From contig OX031072.1 in NCBI GenBank assembly GCA_943736015.1, positions 3,003,501-3,067,500 of the forward strand: 64,000 bases of DNA, given 5' to 3'. Shown here in pieces: positions 11,117 to 20,870 of this stretch (the stretch's first letter is position 1; each line of letters begins with the position of its first letter). The translations under genes were made by a program, and so were the position numbers. This DNA is from Tridacna crocea. Lineage: Eukaryota; Mollusca; Bivalvia; Cardiida; Cardiidae. A model generated the notes under the pieces. That model was given only the letters and a program-made list of their open reading frames with translations, made no database searches and was not told the DNA's origin.

Positions 11117-11603
11117 CATAAAAAAGCCTAAAAGCCATGATTCAAAATTCTTCACAAATCTGATGACTGAACTTGATGTACTTTCTGCAAGACAAACGAA
11201 AGTTGTAATTAATTGTCCTGGCCATGACAGGTTATTCCTGTGCATTGTGCTTGATCTTAATTTTGTTGCATTAATGTAGTCTAATAAATAGCATGTTATA
11301 TATTGGGTTACAAACATGCAATGATTTTAAGATCGAGCACCAGTATACTGTAGAAAGTCCTGCAAAAAGTACATCAAGTTCAGGGTCTGTATTATTCTTG
11401 AAACTGTTCTTGGTCTTGTTCCCCAATTTATCTCTATTTGAAAGTAATACAACATCTGATTGGCTAAACCATTTGGTTTAGCCAATCAGATGTTGTGTTA
11501 CTTTCAAATTTAGAAAATTCTTTAGAATAAGACTTCAAGAATGGTTGGTGAATACGGACCAGATTTGTGAGAAATTTTGAATCATGGCCTTTAGGCTTTT
11601 TTA
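11117..11603. repeat. Double inverted repeat (outer and inner fold-back)
   Basis: The outer arms AAAAAGCCTAAAAGCCATGA (11,117) and TCATGGCCTTTAGGCTTTTT (about 11,583) enclose an inner near-perfect hairpin at 11,436-11,512. Its apex reads GGCTAAACCATTTGGTTTAGCC and its flanks GATGTTGT/ACAACATC. The segment GGTTACAMACATGCAATGAT also occurs in direct orientation at 11,304 and 11,610. It lies just upstream of receptor exon 1, and each inner arm contains an ATTGG/CCAAT motif. Confidence 0.7.
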
Positions 11604-11690
11604 ATTAGGTTACACACATGCAATGATTTTAAGATCAAAGGCCAGTGTTCCTGTGCATTGTATGGATCTACTGTATATGAATTTCAGATC

Positions 11691-12128
11691 CACAGAAAAC
11701 CGAAGACAATGGAAAAGATGAGAAACATTTTATGCACTGCAGTGCTGCTGCTTTGTCTACCAGGTGTTGTATGGAGCAGTAGAGAGGAAGAACATTGTAC
11801 ACAGACGTACGAAACACCAACAAACTTGACATGCTATGTTTGTCCTCCTGGCTCATTCAAAAGAGAAAATTGCACAAAGAATAACACTGGAGATCTATGC
11901 CAGGGATGCCCAGCAAACACATATCAGAAGACTTGCAATATTGCAGAATACTGTAAAGGTTGCACGGCAAAGTGTAAAACCCTTTTTACCATCAAAGTCA
12001 AGAACTGCACTTTATATAACGACATTGTATGTGAATGCCAGGCCGGATTTTACTGGAAAAATCTGACACCGATGGTGAATGTAATCGTCATGATCTATGT
12101 GAACCGAGCTATGGCATGGTAAAGAGAG
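11691..12128 (+). CDS. TNFR-like receptor exon 1: signal peptide and cysteine-rich domains
   Basis: Likely translation start is ATG at 11,709 (MEKMRN..), giving a hydrophobic signal peptide ILCTAVLLLCLPGVVW. The exon may begin after the acceptor-like TATGAATTTCAG at 11,690. Cysteine-rich repeats follow (CYVCPPGSF, CQGCPANTY, CKGCTAKC, CECQAGFYW) with N-glycosylation sequons NLT, NCT, NNT and NCT, as in TNFR extracellular domains. The donor is GAGAG/GTATGT after 12,128. At the A5 run 12,057-12,061 the frame breaks. Reading as if one more A were present continues as SDTDGECNRHDLCEPSYGMV and joins exon 2 in phase; the uncorrected frame stops at 12,122. The break may be a real lesion or a homopolymer error. 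Confidence 0.75.
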
Positions 12129-12206
12129 GTATGTAACAAAGTTCACTTTTACAATAAAGTACTTGTAGATTTATTTTACCCCTTAGACTGCTGAATGCGA
12201 CTTTTT

Positions 12207-12274
12207 GCAAACAGTGTAGATCAAAATCAGACTGCACAGAACATGCAGTCTGATCTTTGATCTACACTGTCCAA
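12207..12274. repeat. Short fold-back repeat (GTGTAGATC..GATCTACAC)
   Basis: Hairpin with arms CAGTGTAGATCAAAATCAGA and TCTGATCTTTGATCTACACTG around CTGCACAGAACATGCAG. Related copies lie at 29,723 and 63,095, with decayed ones near 12,715-12,785, 13,011-13,046 and 39,078-39,112. It sits in receptor intron 1. Confidence 0.75.
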
Positions 12275-12426
12275 TAAGGAGATGGTGTTCCCCAAAACAT
12301 AAGTTTGAAAAAGCAATATTTGGGTTACTACTATGGACTTGAAAATTTGACTTTTGTTATTCAGGAGAAGTACATGTATATGAGCTTAGGCTCAATGGAG
12401 AGAAAATTTACATATTCATCAGATAA

Positions 12427-12655
12427 TTAACCCATTACCACACAATCCCTACTTTTGACGCCTTTGAGAAAGAGTCCTTTTGAAAACACTGTGGGAAAAG
12501 GAGAAAATGCTGGTAACCAGCATTTTCTCCTTTTCCCACAGTGTTTTCTACCCTTCCCAGAACAAATTTCAATTTTTCAGTCACCTTTATTTTGTTGTCT
12601 GCAAATGCTATCAATTTAGACCAGTCTAACATTTTCTTGTGTGGTAAAGAGTTAA
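12427..12655 (+). repeat. TTAA MITE
   Basis: Complete copy, TTAA at 12,427-12,430 and 12,652-12,655. The stem arms AACACTGTGGG and CCCACAGTGTT are perfectly paired. Intron 1. Confidence 0.9.
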
Positions 12656-12789
12656 GCTTTTCTAACATTTTAGTAGTACCAATTATAACTTAATTACCTT
12701 GAAATCGCAGACAGAGTACATCAAGAGCAAACTGCACAGAAAGTGCCCTCTAATCTTTGATGCACACTTTTTACTTTGTGATAATTATG

Positions 12790-13440
12790 AGTGACAATAG
12801 TGAAATTCAAAAGCAGTTAAAATCTACTTTCACATCTAGAAAAAGGTGGAATTTCTGGGTTACATACTTTTTAATATTTATCCTGCTTAAAAGGTTAAAC
12901 AAAACTTTCTAGCCTACAGTAGAAACCTACATGTAGTTAATGCCAGTCCAAACTTATTTTCCAGAGAAAAACATCACATTGGATGATGTGGATCCAAGAT
13001 CACTCTGGTTGTTCTCTGCAGTCTAATCTTGATCTACTTTGTCCGCTAAAGGTCATAAAAAGGTGCCCTGTCCTTACTTAGTCGGAAAACGGGTTGTGGT
13101 CTGGGTAAACATGTAATTTTGGCCTGACAGTGCATAAAGCCCCCTCCCACCAAATCTGTTCCTAGAAAATCTTATCCTGGTCAACAAAATCACAAAACAG
13201 GCTGTGGTCAAGATAGGACGGGCCGGATTGCACTGCGTCTCTAACAGGATTGAAGTGGGGAAGTTTCATGTGTAGTATGGTCATCTGGTTTTATGTATGT
13301 TTTTACTCCTCCTGTTTACAGGGCGGGATGGACGGCAAACAATTTTGAGAAGACTCAAAGTTCTGGAGCACACTTCTCGTCCTAACCTGTTCAATAAGTA
13401 TGTAAACAGATTGTTATAGGTTCCTAATATGACAAGTCCA
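12790..13440. other. Intron 1 sequence, no further feature
   Basis: Apart from a decayed fold-back near 13,011-13,046, nothing coding or repetitive was recognised. Confidence 0.4.
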
Positions 13441-13452
13441 TCCAAACACAGT

Positions 13453-13681
13453 TTAACCCTTTCCCAAACGGCAAATTTTGGACCAGACCAAATTGAAAGC
13501 ATTCTGCAGATGACAAATTAACAGTTGCTAAAAAGATGATTTTTCTACATGATAGGGTAGAAAACATTGTGGGAAAAGGAGAAAATGCTGGTTACCAGCA
13601 TTTTCTCCTTTTCCCACAATGTTTTCAAAAGGCTTCTATTCCTGACCCGTAAAAACCAGGGATTGTTTGGGAAAGGGTTAA
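13453..13681 (-). repeat. TTAA MITE, mixed subfamily
   Basis: The termini are of the TTTCCCAAAC type seen in the GCTCG-core copies, but the core is GCTGGTTACCAGC. This suggests recombination or conversion between subfamilies. TTAA at 13,453-13,456 and 13,678-13,681. Intron 1. Confidence 0.85.
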
Positions 13682-13734
13682 GTCTGTTTGGCACCAATTT
13701 TTTGAACAGAGCGAGAATTAGATTGGTGTGACAG

Positions 13735-13835
13735 AGGTATTACCAGCATTTTCTTCTTTTGGATGCTTTCAAAATCCGTATTGCTTCAGGTTGTTTAAAG
13801 CTGTTTGTTAAAGAGATAATAAGCATATAGAAAAA
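13735..13835. repeat. TTAA-MITE fragment
   Basis: Starts in the middle of the hairpin (TTACCAGCATTTTCTTCTTT) and retains one decayed arm and end. Confidence 0.5.
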
Positions 13836-13883
13836 AATGAAGTTATATAATGAAGAGATGATTGGCAATAATAATATTTGTAG

Positions 13884-14051
13884 GAAACCAATACAGCAAC
13901 ACTGTCTGCAAGAAATGCATTGCTGGGGAGACATTTTCCAATGAATCTTCATTGGACGGTTGTAAAGCATGTACAACATGTAAAGAGTACAAGACTAATT
14001 GTACTCCAGAGAGTGATGCAGTATGTCTTATTGGGAATGAAACAGAAACAG
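13884..14051 (+). CDS. TNFR-like receptor exon 2: cysteine-rich domain
   Basis: Acceptor AATATTTGTAG/GA and donor ACAG/GTATGA. Joined in phase 1 it continues the domain started in exon 1: NQYSNTVCKKCIAG.. CKACTTCKEYKTNC.. AVC, the spaced cysteines of a TNFR repeat. Sequons NES and NCT are present. Its phase fits only the frame downstream of the A-run break in exon 1, which is the main evidence that the break is secondary. Confidence 0.85.
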
Positions 14052-14536
14052 GTATGAACTCTTTTTATCTTGGACATAGTAGTGTTATAAGGTACACACA
14101 GGGCTCTGTGAGCAGTGGTTGCATATTCAAACAGATATCTTAGCCACAGTACTTTGTAGGTTGGTTAAAAATCATTGCTGGAAATGCTGTAATATTGTAG
14201 TCGTCTTCTACTACTGAACATTGCAATACTTCTTATTTCCATTAAACTCTTCAAGTACCAGTCAGGCTCAAACTTAATATTGCCAACTTCATTTAATCAA
14301 ATCCTGACATTATGCTGAATATATAAATGGTATATTAATCAAACTCTCAACTATAACTAGGAAAGTAATATACATGTCCATGTTAACACGGGAAGGTACA
14401 GGTAAGCAATTCAGTTTGTGCTTACCATACGAAATAATTCCATGACCATTCGTGACAAAAACGAAGGTAGTCCTGTGTGATGCCAAGGGCAAAAATAGAA
14501 CTTTAATTTATGTGAGTGATGTTGACCTGGGTCAGG

Positions 14537-14766
14537 TTAACCCATTACCTAATGACAATATTTAAGACTGGTCCAAATTGAAAGCATTTGCAGACGACAA
14601 AATGAAAGTGACTGAAAATTTGAAATTTGTTTTGTGAAGGATAGAAAACTTTGTGGGGAAAAGGAGAAAATGCTGGTTACCAGCATTTTCTCCTTTTTCC
14701 ATAATGTTTTTTAAAGGCTTCTTTCTCAGGGGCTTCAAAAGTAGGGATTGTGTGGTAATGGGTTAA
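14537..14766 (-). repeat. TTAA MITE
   Basis: Complete copy in intron 2, TTAA at 14,537-14,540 and 14,763-14,766. One arm has an extra G (GTGGGGAAAAGG) and the other reads CCTTTTTCCATAATG, so this stem has started to decay. Confidence 0.85.
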
Positions 14767-14987
14767 TTGAAGCTGGTAATACAAAGACCATGGGTAAACA
14801 AAGTGTCTAGTATATTATGGCTTATCATTTCCCATTTTCTTTTTCATGTTATGGGATTAGTTAATATTCTAAATTATGATTATCAGCCTATCTTTTACAT
14901 ACATCATTTGATGGCCTTACAAAAGGTATCCAATTTGAAATCACTGCAAAAGATTAAGAGTAAATGGAATCAGTGTTTTCTTTACAG

Positions 14988-15120
14988 CCTCCATACCAAC
15001 ACAGACAACAGACGATTATAATCCTTATAAAGTGGCAACTACTATTCTAGTACCCCTCTTTTTATGTATATTGTTGATCATAATCATAGTTTGGGTGGTA
15101 GGAAAGCAGCGTGACAAGAA
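14988..15120 (+). CDS. TNFR-like receptor exon 3: stalk and transmembrane helix
   Basis: Acceptor TTTTCTTTACAG before 14,988 and donor GAA/GTAAGA at 15,121. It codes a short Thr/Asp/Tyr stalk and a single hydrophobic segment, ATTILVPLFLCILLIIIIVW, then a basic stop-transfer sequence GKQRDKK. If the donor were ignored the frame would stop at once in the intron (TAA). This makes the protein type I membrane topology. Confidence 0.85.
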
Positions 15121-15132
15121 GTAAGAGAATGT

Positions 15133-15380
15133 TTCACTCTGTCGGTCTATCTGTCTGTCTGTCCATACATACATACGTCTGTCCGACTGTCCATTTGTCT
15201 GTTCATCTGTCCGGTTGTCTGTCTGCAAGTCTGCATATCTGTCTGTCTGTGTATCTATTTCTCTTTTTCTCTCTGTCTGTGTGCTATGATTACCCTTTCT
15301 CTTTCTGCCTTTCTCATTCTATACCTGCACCTCTTTCTCTTTTATTTTTGTATCTATCTGTCTCTCTCATTCATACATGT
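15133..15380. repeat. (TCTG)n-rich simple repeat
   Basis: Degenerate GTCT/CTGT tetranucleotide tract passing into TCTC-rich sequence. It abuts the left end of the split transposon. Confidence 0.8.
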
Positions 15381-15555
15381 ATATCGGGTGATTTAAAAAA
15401 AATGTTCCGAACTTTAAGGGTTAATAAAATACTCTGTATTCAACATACAAACTTCCCACTTGGCAGGGTTCAAGAGACACATAATCTGAGTTAACCTGTA
15501 GAATTTCATTGATCTAGCTAGCCAACCTTTTGATTTATGGCAAAAATAAAACACT

Positions 15556-15591
15556 TATAAGGAACTTCAGCCAGACCGCTGAACCCTTACA
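15556..15591 (+). repeat. 5' LTR remnant (last 36 bp only)
   Basis: TATAAGGAACTTCAGCCAGA..CCCTTACA is identical to the last 36 bases of the 3' LTR (24,781-24,816). The rest of U3-R-U5 is missing, yet the left target duplication CACT directly abuts the remnant. The loss is therefore inside the LTR. Confidence 0.85.
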
Positions 15592-15594
15592 ACT

Positions 15595-15612
15595 TGGTGT
15601 CAGAAGTGGGAT
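15595..15612 (+). promoter_or_regulatory. Primer-binding site
   Basis: TGGTGTCAGAAGTGGGAT begins 3 nt after the LTR end CTTACA. It begins with TGG, the complement of a tRNA 3' CCA, and resembles the complement of eukaryotic tRNA-Leu 3' ends. This marks the start of minus-strand DNA synthesis. Confidence 0.75.
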
Positions 15613-15819
15613 CCTCATTCCAATTTTACAGAGGGTCCAGGATACGAGCCCATACATGTGACTACAGAAGACCTGTGCGACAGTACCTTATTGTCTGCAT
15701 CCAGGGACCAAAGTAGCAGTAAACCTGTATATATTGTTGTACATATTGTTCACTTGCTTATCTGTTTAATTTCTTTTATTTACCCTTACTAGCCCAGATC
15801 TAAAAAAAAAAAAAAAAAA

Positions 15820-17181
15820 ATGACTGACTCTGACTCTGAAGTAGAATTCAATCTCAGAGAAACCGTACATGTTGATGATGAACCCGACCATCAGACACTA
15901 GTGCCTGATGAAGAGGAAGAAAATGTGACTAATAATTTTTCAATGGTGGAGAATTCACCCGATGAAACAGAACCCCAAAATGACCCGAGTACTGATGAGG
16001 AAGGAGGCGGAGATGACATTATTACCCATGCTAAAGAGTTGACTTCTATGCAAAGGACCCGAAAAGTAGTACAGGGGCCTCTTTTTAGCCAAACAAGAGA
16101 AGGGAATCCTACACAGTACTTTCCATCCAGAGACAGGAAGGTACAAGGAAAAACTTTCGAAAACACAAGACTGTACCTAGAAAGTGACTCAGATATCGAT
16201 GATCATACCATGCCTCACCCCCACCATCCCAGATCTCATGTAGCCAAAAGGAGGTCTGTCGATAGCCAAGATGTTGGTACAGATTACCGTCACATGCCAG
16301 TTTTTAACCATGTTGCAGGGCCAAATAAAGGCACTGAACCATCATCTCATTATATGCAAAGACCAAATTATTACAGAAGACCTAATTCAGCCCGATCTTC
16401 GAACCTTCCTATCCTTAAGCCAGACGTGTTCAATGGTGAAGAAGACTGGGACTCATACTTCTCCCACTTCCAAAACTGTGCTGACCTTGGCCGATGGTCT
16501 GATCATGATAAAGCTCTAACACTTGCTTCTTGCCTGAAAGGACCAGCCCGAACCTTTTATCTTGGCTTAAGAGAACCAGAGAGAAGATCATACTGTGTCC
16601 TTGTCCAGAAGTTAAACGAGAGATTTGGAAGTAGCAGACAACAAACCCGTTACTTGACCAAATTTGAAACTAGAAGACGCCTGGTAGGCGAGACTTCTGC
16701 CTCTTATGGAGATGATCTTCGCCTTATAGCCCAAAGAGCATATCCAGACTTAGGCCCTGAAGCACAAGATAAGCTTGCCCTTCATCAATTTTTCAAAACT
16801 ATAAGTCCAGAATTGAAATACAGATGTATAGACAGAGGATGCCGAACAGTTGAAGAAGCTGTTGAGATTGTCGAGAGGTATGAATCCATTATAGGTATTG
16901 AGGAGAGGAAGAAGAGCAATGTGAGAGCTGTTAGTACAACTAACCCGGACAGCAAATGCCAGAATCAAGGCCAGATCAGTTTCCAGGAACAGATAGAAGA
17001 ATTAACAAAGCGGCTGAAGAAAATCGAGTCCAAAGTTACATACAAACCAAAGAGGAAAGCTCCTCCCGCTGAATACACTGGTTGTTTCAACTGTAATTCC
17101 CTAGAGCACTATGCTAGAGACTGTCCTACAAAACCTGACCAATATAGGAAATGGTCGGAAAACTCCAAGCTGCTGGCTTGA
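15820..17181 (+). CDS. Ty3/gypsy Gag
   Basis: A 453-residue ORF. Its first ~200 residues are acidic and low complexity. A retrotransposon-gag (capsid) domain follows around 205-345 (DVFNGEEDWDSYFSHFQNCA, LKGPARTFYLGL). One CX2CX4HX4C zinc knuckle, CFNCNSLEHYARDC, is near 422-435, the nucleocapsid signature. Gag forms the cytoplasmic particle that packages element RNA. The start codon directly follows a run of about 18 A (15,801-15,819). The last ~30 nt overlap pol in the -1 frame; GGAAAAC at 17,157-17,163 is a candidate slip site though not a textbook heptamer. Confidence 0.9.
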   Translation: MTDSDSEVEFNLRETVHVDDEPDHQTLVPDEEEENVTNNFSMVENSPDETEPQNDPSTDEEGGGDDIITHAKELTSMQRTRKVVQGPLFSQTREGNPTQYFPSRDRKVQGKTFENTRLYLESDSDIDDHTMPHPHHPRSHVAKRRSVDSQDVGTDYRHMPVFNHVAGPNKGTEPSSHYMQRPNYYRRPNSARSSNLPILKPDVFNGEEDWDSYFSHFQNCADLGRWSDHDKALTLASCLKGPARTFYLGLREPERRSYCVLVQKLNERFGSSRQQTRYLTKFETRRRLVGETSASYGDDLRLIAQRAYPDLGPEAQDKLALHQFFKTISPELKYRCIDRGCRTVEEAVEIVERYESIIGIEERKKSNVRAVSTTNPDSKCQNQGQISFQEQIEELTKRLKKIESKVTYKPKRKAPPAEYTGCFNCNSLEHYARDCPTKPDQYRKWSENSKLLA

Positions 17182-20100
17182 GCGACCCAGGGCCAGCGGA
17201 ATCATTTGGGTCGTTAGAGAAAAATTTTACTGAAAGAGTAGGAAAGCTAGCAAATAGAGAAAACCTATGGGATAATGGACTTTATACAAGTTGTTGTATT
17301 TTTGTAGACGAATTTTTGTTTTTGATAGATAATGGTTCCTCTGCCACATTGTTGTCCAAGAATGTATGTGACAAGCTTGATAAAAGTAATATACCACTAA
17401 TGATCCCCGTTAGTGACAAAATGGTGGGAGCCAACGGCCAGGAGATCCAGATTTTCGGAAAGACAACTTTGCCACTGTCTTTTGGAAAAGCCATTTTCTC
17501 CGTCGATGTAATAGTATGTGACATCATACCTGATGGAATTCTAGGCCAAGACTTTCTATTGAAGCATGCCAGCAGGATTGATTATAAAAGCCTCAATATC
17601 ATTACAGAGCAAGGATCCATAAAATGTTGGATCGGGGGAGAAGCAGAGGCAAGAAGCCGAGTTCTTACCCTCGATAATGTCCACATACCACCCATGTCAT
17701 CTATGAATGTTGGAGTTAGATTAGAAGAATCACGCAATTTTCCAGAACTAGCACTTATTACGGCACCTCATGAAGCAAAAAGGAATACAAGATTACTCGT
17801 TGCCGAGGGAATAGTCGAAACCAAGAACCCAACACTGTATGTCAGACTCATAAACCCAACGGAAGAGGCTGTAAATTTACCCCAAAATGTTCCAGTTGGA
17901 ATATGTGAATCTTTGTTTGAAAGTCATATTGCCTGCCAACAAGCTTATGCTGACCCCAAAAGCCAGGAAGAATTACCAGACCATTTAGTTGACCTCTTAG
18001 AGAGAAGTAGCACCTATCTAGATAATGACCAAAGGCAAATGCTTTCCAAACTACTCTATGATTACCAGCATGTTTTTGCCAAGTCCTCTGAAGATCTAGG
18101 TAGATCTGAAAGAGTTGTGCACAAGATAAATACAGGAAGCGCTAAACCTATTAAACAACCTCCAAGAAGACAGCCACTTGGAAAGCGGGACATTGAAAAG
18201 GAAGAAATCCAGAAGATGCTTAAAAAGGGAGTCATAGAACCATCCAATAGCAGTTGGGCCTCTCCGGTTGTCTTGGTAACTAAAAAGGATGGTTCAACAA
18301 GATTCTGTGTTGACTATCGAAAGCTGAATGACTGCACAGTCAAAGATGCTTATCCAATTCCAAGGGTAGATGAATGCTTGGACGCATTAGCTGGTTCGAA
18401 ATGGTTTAGTTGCATGGACCTTAATTCTGGATTCTGGCAAATCGGACTGGACAAAAACGACAAGGAAAAGACTTCTTTTGCCACTGGACTTGGCCTTTAC
18501 CAGTTTACGGTTATGCCTTTTGGGCTCGTTAATGCACCATCTACCTTTGAAAGGTTAATGGAAGACGTAATGAGGGGACTTCAATGGGAAGAATGCCTTG
18601 TATATATGGATGATTTGATTGTTCCATCCCAGACTTTTGATGAAGGCCTTGTAAGACTTGAACATGTGTTTAAGCGCTTAGAAACAGCTAACCTGAAACT
18701 AAAGCCATCAAAATGTGTCTTCTTTCAGAAACAAGTGAATTTTTTAGGTCACATTGTGTCTGAGAATGGTGTTTCAACTGACCCTGAAAAGACCGAGGCG
18801 ATTAAAACTTGGTCAAAACCTAGTAGCAAGAAACAAGTGCGCAGTTTCTTAGGACTTTGTTCTTACTACAGAAAATTTGTTAAAGATTTTGCTGCTATTG
18901 CCAGGCCACTACACAAGCTGTGTGAGAAGAAAACCCCATTCCTATGGTCAGATGAAGCTCAAGCAGCTTTTGAAAAGTTAAAATCCCATCTTGTTTCATC
19001 ACCTATATTAGCCTACCCTGAACTTGGAAAGAAATTCATTCTGGATACCGATGCCAGTGAATTTGCTGTTGGTGCTGTACTGTCCCAAGAACATGAGAAA
19101 CAAGAGCGAGTTATAGCGTACATGAGTAAAAGTTTGAATACACATGAAAGAGCCTACTGTGTCACTAGAAAAGAGCTACTTGCTGTTGTTACTGCACTGA
19201 AAAAGTTCCATATATATCTCTATGGACAGGAAGTCCTATTAAGAACAGACAACTCTGCAGTTAGCTGGATGAAAAACCTTAAAACTCCAACTGGTCAAAT
19301 GGCAAGATGGCTTCAGGAACTTGGTACCTACAACTTGATTGTTACACATCGCAAAGGAAAGAAACACTCAAATGCTGATGCTCTTTCAAGGAAACCATGT
19401 AAAGTCTGTCAAAAGTATACCGACAGCGAGATTGAAATTGTCCTTGAAGATTCAATCCAATGTCACGAAGAATTCAACATATTAAGCAGAGCAATGACTG
19501 TTTCTAATTCTGAAAGTGGATATCCTGAGCCTGACTTTTGGCATCCAGATACAATAAGGAGTAAACAAATGAATGATGATATTGTTGGATTTATCTTCCA
19601 AAAGTTAGAGCAAGGTGATAGCAAGCCTGAGTGGAAAGAAGTTGCGGATAGATCCCCAAAGCTAAAGACCCTTCTGAGCCAGTGGGACAGATTGTTGATT
19701 TCTTCCTCCATGCTTTACAGGAAATGGGAGACCCAACCTCATCCTAAGCTTCAGTTATTAGTCCCAAAAGATCTTCAAACCAGGTGTCTTGAAATGAACC
19801 ATGACATACCTTCTTCAGGCCATCTAGGATGGAAACGAACATTAGAGAGAATTTCAGAGAGCTACTATTGGCCCGGTGTGAAGACAGATGTTCAAAAGTA
19901 CTGCGAATCCTGCGATACATGTGCAGCTCGGAAAGCCAGTAAAACCAAAAGAGCACCCCTTGGACAACTTCTTACTGGGGCACCAATGGAGAAAATATCT
20001 ATGGATATCCTAGGTCCACTTCCTATCACTCCAAAAGGAAACAAGTATATTCTTGTGATGGTTGATGAGTTCACTAAATGGACTGAAGCTATCCCTATGC

Positions 20101-20870
20101 CAAATCAAGAAGCAAGCACTGTAGCAAAACTTTTTGTTGATGAATTTATTAGCAGATTTGGTGTACCTCTTGAAGTCCATACAGATCAGGGGCGAAACTT
20201 TGAATCCAGCCTTTTCAAACAAATGTGTGACCTTTTCCGAATACACAAAACTAGAACCACAAGTTTCAGACCTCAAGCCAATGGAACAGTGGAAAGATTC
20301 AACAGGACACTCACAAACATGCTTACTGCATACTGCAGTAAAACCCAGAATCTATGGGATAACTACTTGTCACAAGTTATGATGGCCTATAGATCAACGA
20401 CTCATTCTAGTACCAAAATGACCCCGAACATGATGGTTTTGGGGCATGACATATATATGCCAAGTCAAGCATTTCTGCCAAGGCCAGAAGCATATGACTC
20501 CATCGGTATTGATGAACATGTTAAAAATCTGCAAGAAGCTTTAGCTGATGCCCATGATACGGCGCGTAAGTTCCTTAGGGAACAATCGATATACCGAAAG
20601 AAAATCTATGACCGAAGTTCGAAGTCAAAGGAGTTTAAGCTACACTCACCTATATGGCTACATGACCCTGTGAGACGTCCTCGGGTATGTACCAAGCTGT
20701 CAAACAAGTGGAAAGGTCCTTACCTAATCGAGAAGAGGGTAGATGATTTGACTTACCTAGTGCGTATCTCTCCATCTAAACCACTGAAGGCCATTCATGT
20801 AGATAGAATGTTACCTTATAAGGGAAGGTCTTTACCAAAGTGGATGGTACCACTTGTCAATACCATATAG
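17151..20870 (+). CDS. Ty3/gypsy Pol (protease, RT, RNase H, integrase)
   Basis: The 1239-residue ORF lies -1 to gag and is probably made as a Gag-Pol fusion. Protease is near 50-150, with the active-site triplet DNG (60-62) instead of DTG/DSG, and ILGQDF further on. Reverse transcriptase is at about 350-560 with the YMDD box at 485-488. RNase H starts near 630 (LDTDASEF). The integrase HHCC zinc finger is at about 882-925. The catalytic D-D-E lies at MDILGPL (~951), HTDQGRN (~1010) and NGTVERFN (~1047). The order PR-RT-RH-IN is that of Metaviridae. All motifs except the protease variant look intact. Confidence 0.92.
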   Translation: MVGKLQAAGLSDPGPAESFGSLEKNFTERVGKLANRENLWDNGLYTSCCIFVDEFLFLIDNGSSATLLSKNVCDKLDKSNIPLMIPVSDKMVGANGQEIQIFGKTTLPLSFGKAIFSVDVIVCDIIPDGILGQDFLLKHASRIDYKSLNIITEQGSIKCWIGGEAEARSRVLTLDNVHIPPMSSMNVGVRLEESRNFPELALITAPHEAKRNTRLLVAEGIVETKNPTLYVRLINPTEEAVNLPQNVPVGICESLFESHIACQQAYADPKSQEELPDHLVDLLERSSTYLDNDQRQMLSKLLYDYQHVFAKSSEDLGRSERVVHKINTGSAKPIKQPPRRQPLGKRDIEKEEIQKMLKKGVIEPSNSSWASPVVLVTKKDGSTRFCVDYRKLNDCTVKDAYPIPRVDECLDALAGSKWFSCMDLNSGFWQIGLDKNDKEKTSFATGLGLYQFTVMPFGLVNAPSTFERLMEDVMRGLQWEECLVYMDDLIVPSQTFDEGLVRLEHVFKRLETANLKLKPSKCVFFQKQVNFLGHIVSENGVSTDPEKTEAIKTWSKPSSKKQVRSFLGLCSYYRKFVKDFAAIARPLHKLCEKKTPFLWSDEAQAAFEKLKSHLVSSPILAYPELGKKFILDTDASEFAVGAVLSQEHEKQERVIAYMSKSLNTHERAYCVTRKELLAVVTALKKFHIYLYGQEVLLRTDNSAVSWMKNLKTPTGQMARWLQELGTYNLIVTHRKGKKHSNADALSRKPCKVCQKYTDSEIEIVLEDSIQCHEEFNILSRAMTVSNSESGYPEPDFWHPDTIRSKQMNDDIVGFIFQKLEQGDSKPEWKEVADRSPKLKTLLSQWDRLLISSSMLYRKWETQPHPKLQLLVPKDLQTRCLEMNHDIPSSGHLGWKRTLERISESYYWPGVKTDVQKYCESCDTCAARKASKTKRAPLGQLLTGAPMEKISMDILGPLPITPKGNKYILVMVDEFTKWTEAIPMPNQEASTVAKLFVDEFISRFGVPLEVHTDQGRNFESSLFKQMCDLFRIHKTRTTSFRPQANGTVERFNRTLTNMLTAYCSKTQNLWDNYLSQVMMAYRSTTHSSTKMTPNMMVLGHDIYMPSQAFLPRPEAYDSIGIDEHVKNLQEALADAHDTARKFLREQSIYRKKIYDRSSKSKEFKLHSPIWLHDPVRRPRVCTKLSNKWKGPYLIEKRVDDLTYLVRISPSKPLKAIHVDRMLPYKGRSLPKWMVPLVNTI

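Noticed and set aside
14767-15021. 84-codon + strand ORF overlapping receptor exon 3
   Set aside because: It runs across the intron 2/exon 3 acceptor in another frame; the splice-consistent frame encodes the transmembrane helix.
15556-15591. A true 36-bp LTR
   Set aside because: Too short for any known LTR; the 3' copy shows TGTAAG at the polypurine tract 1.75 kb earlier plus TATA and AATAAA signals, so the 5' copy is a deletion remnant.
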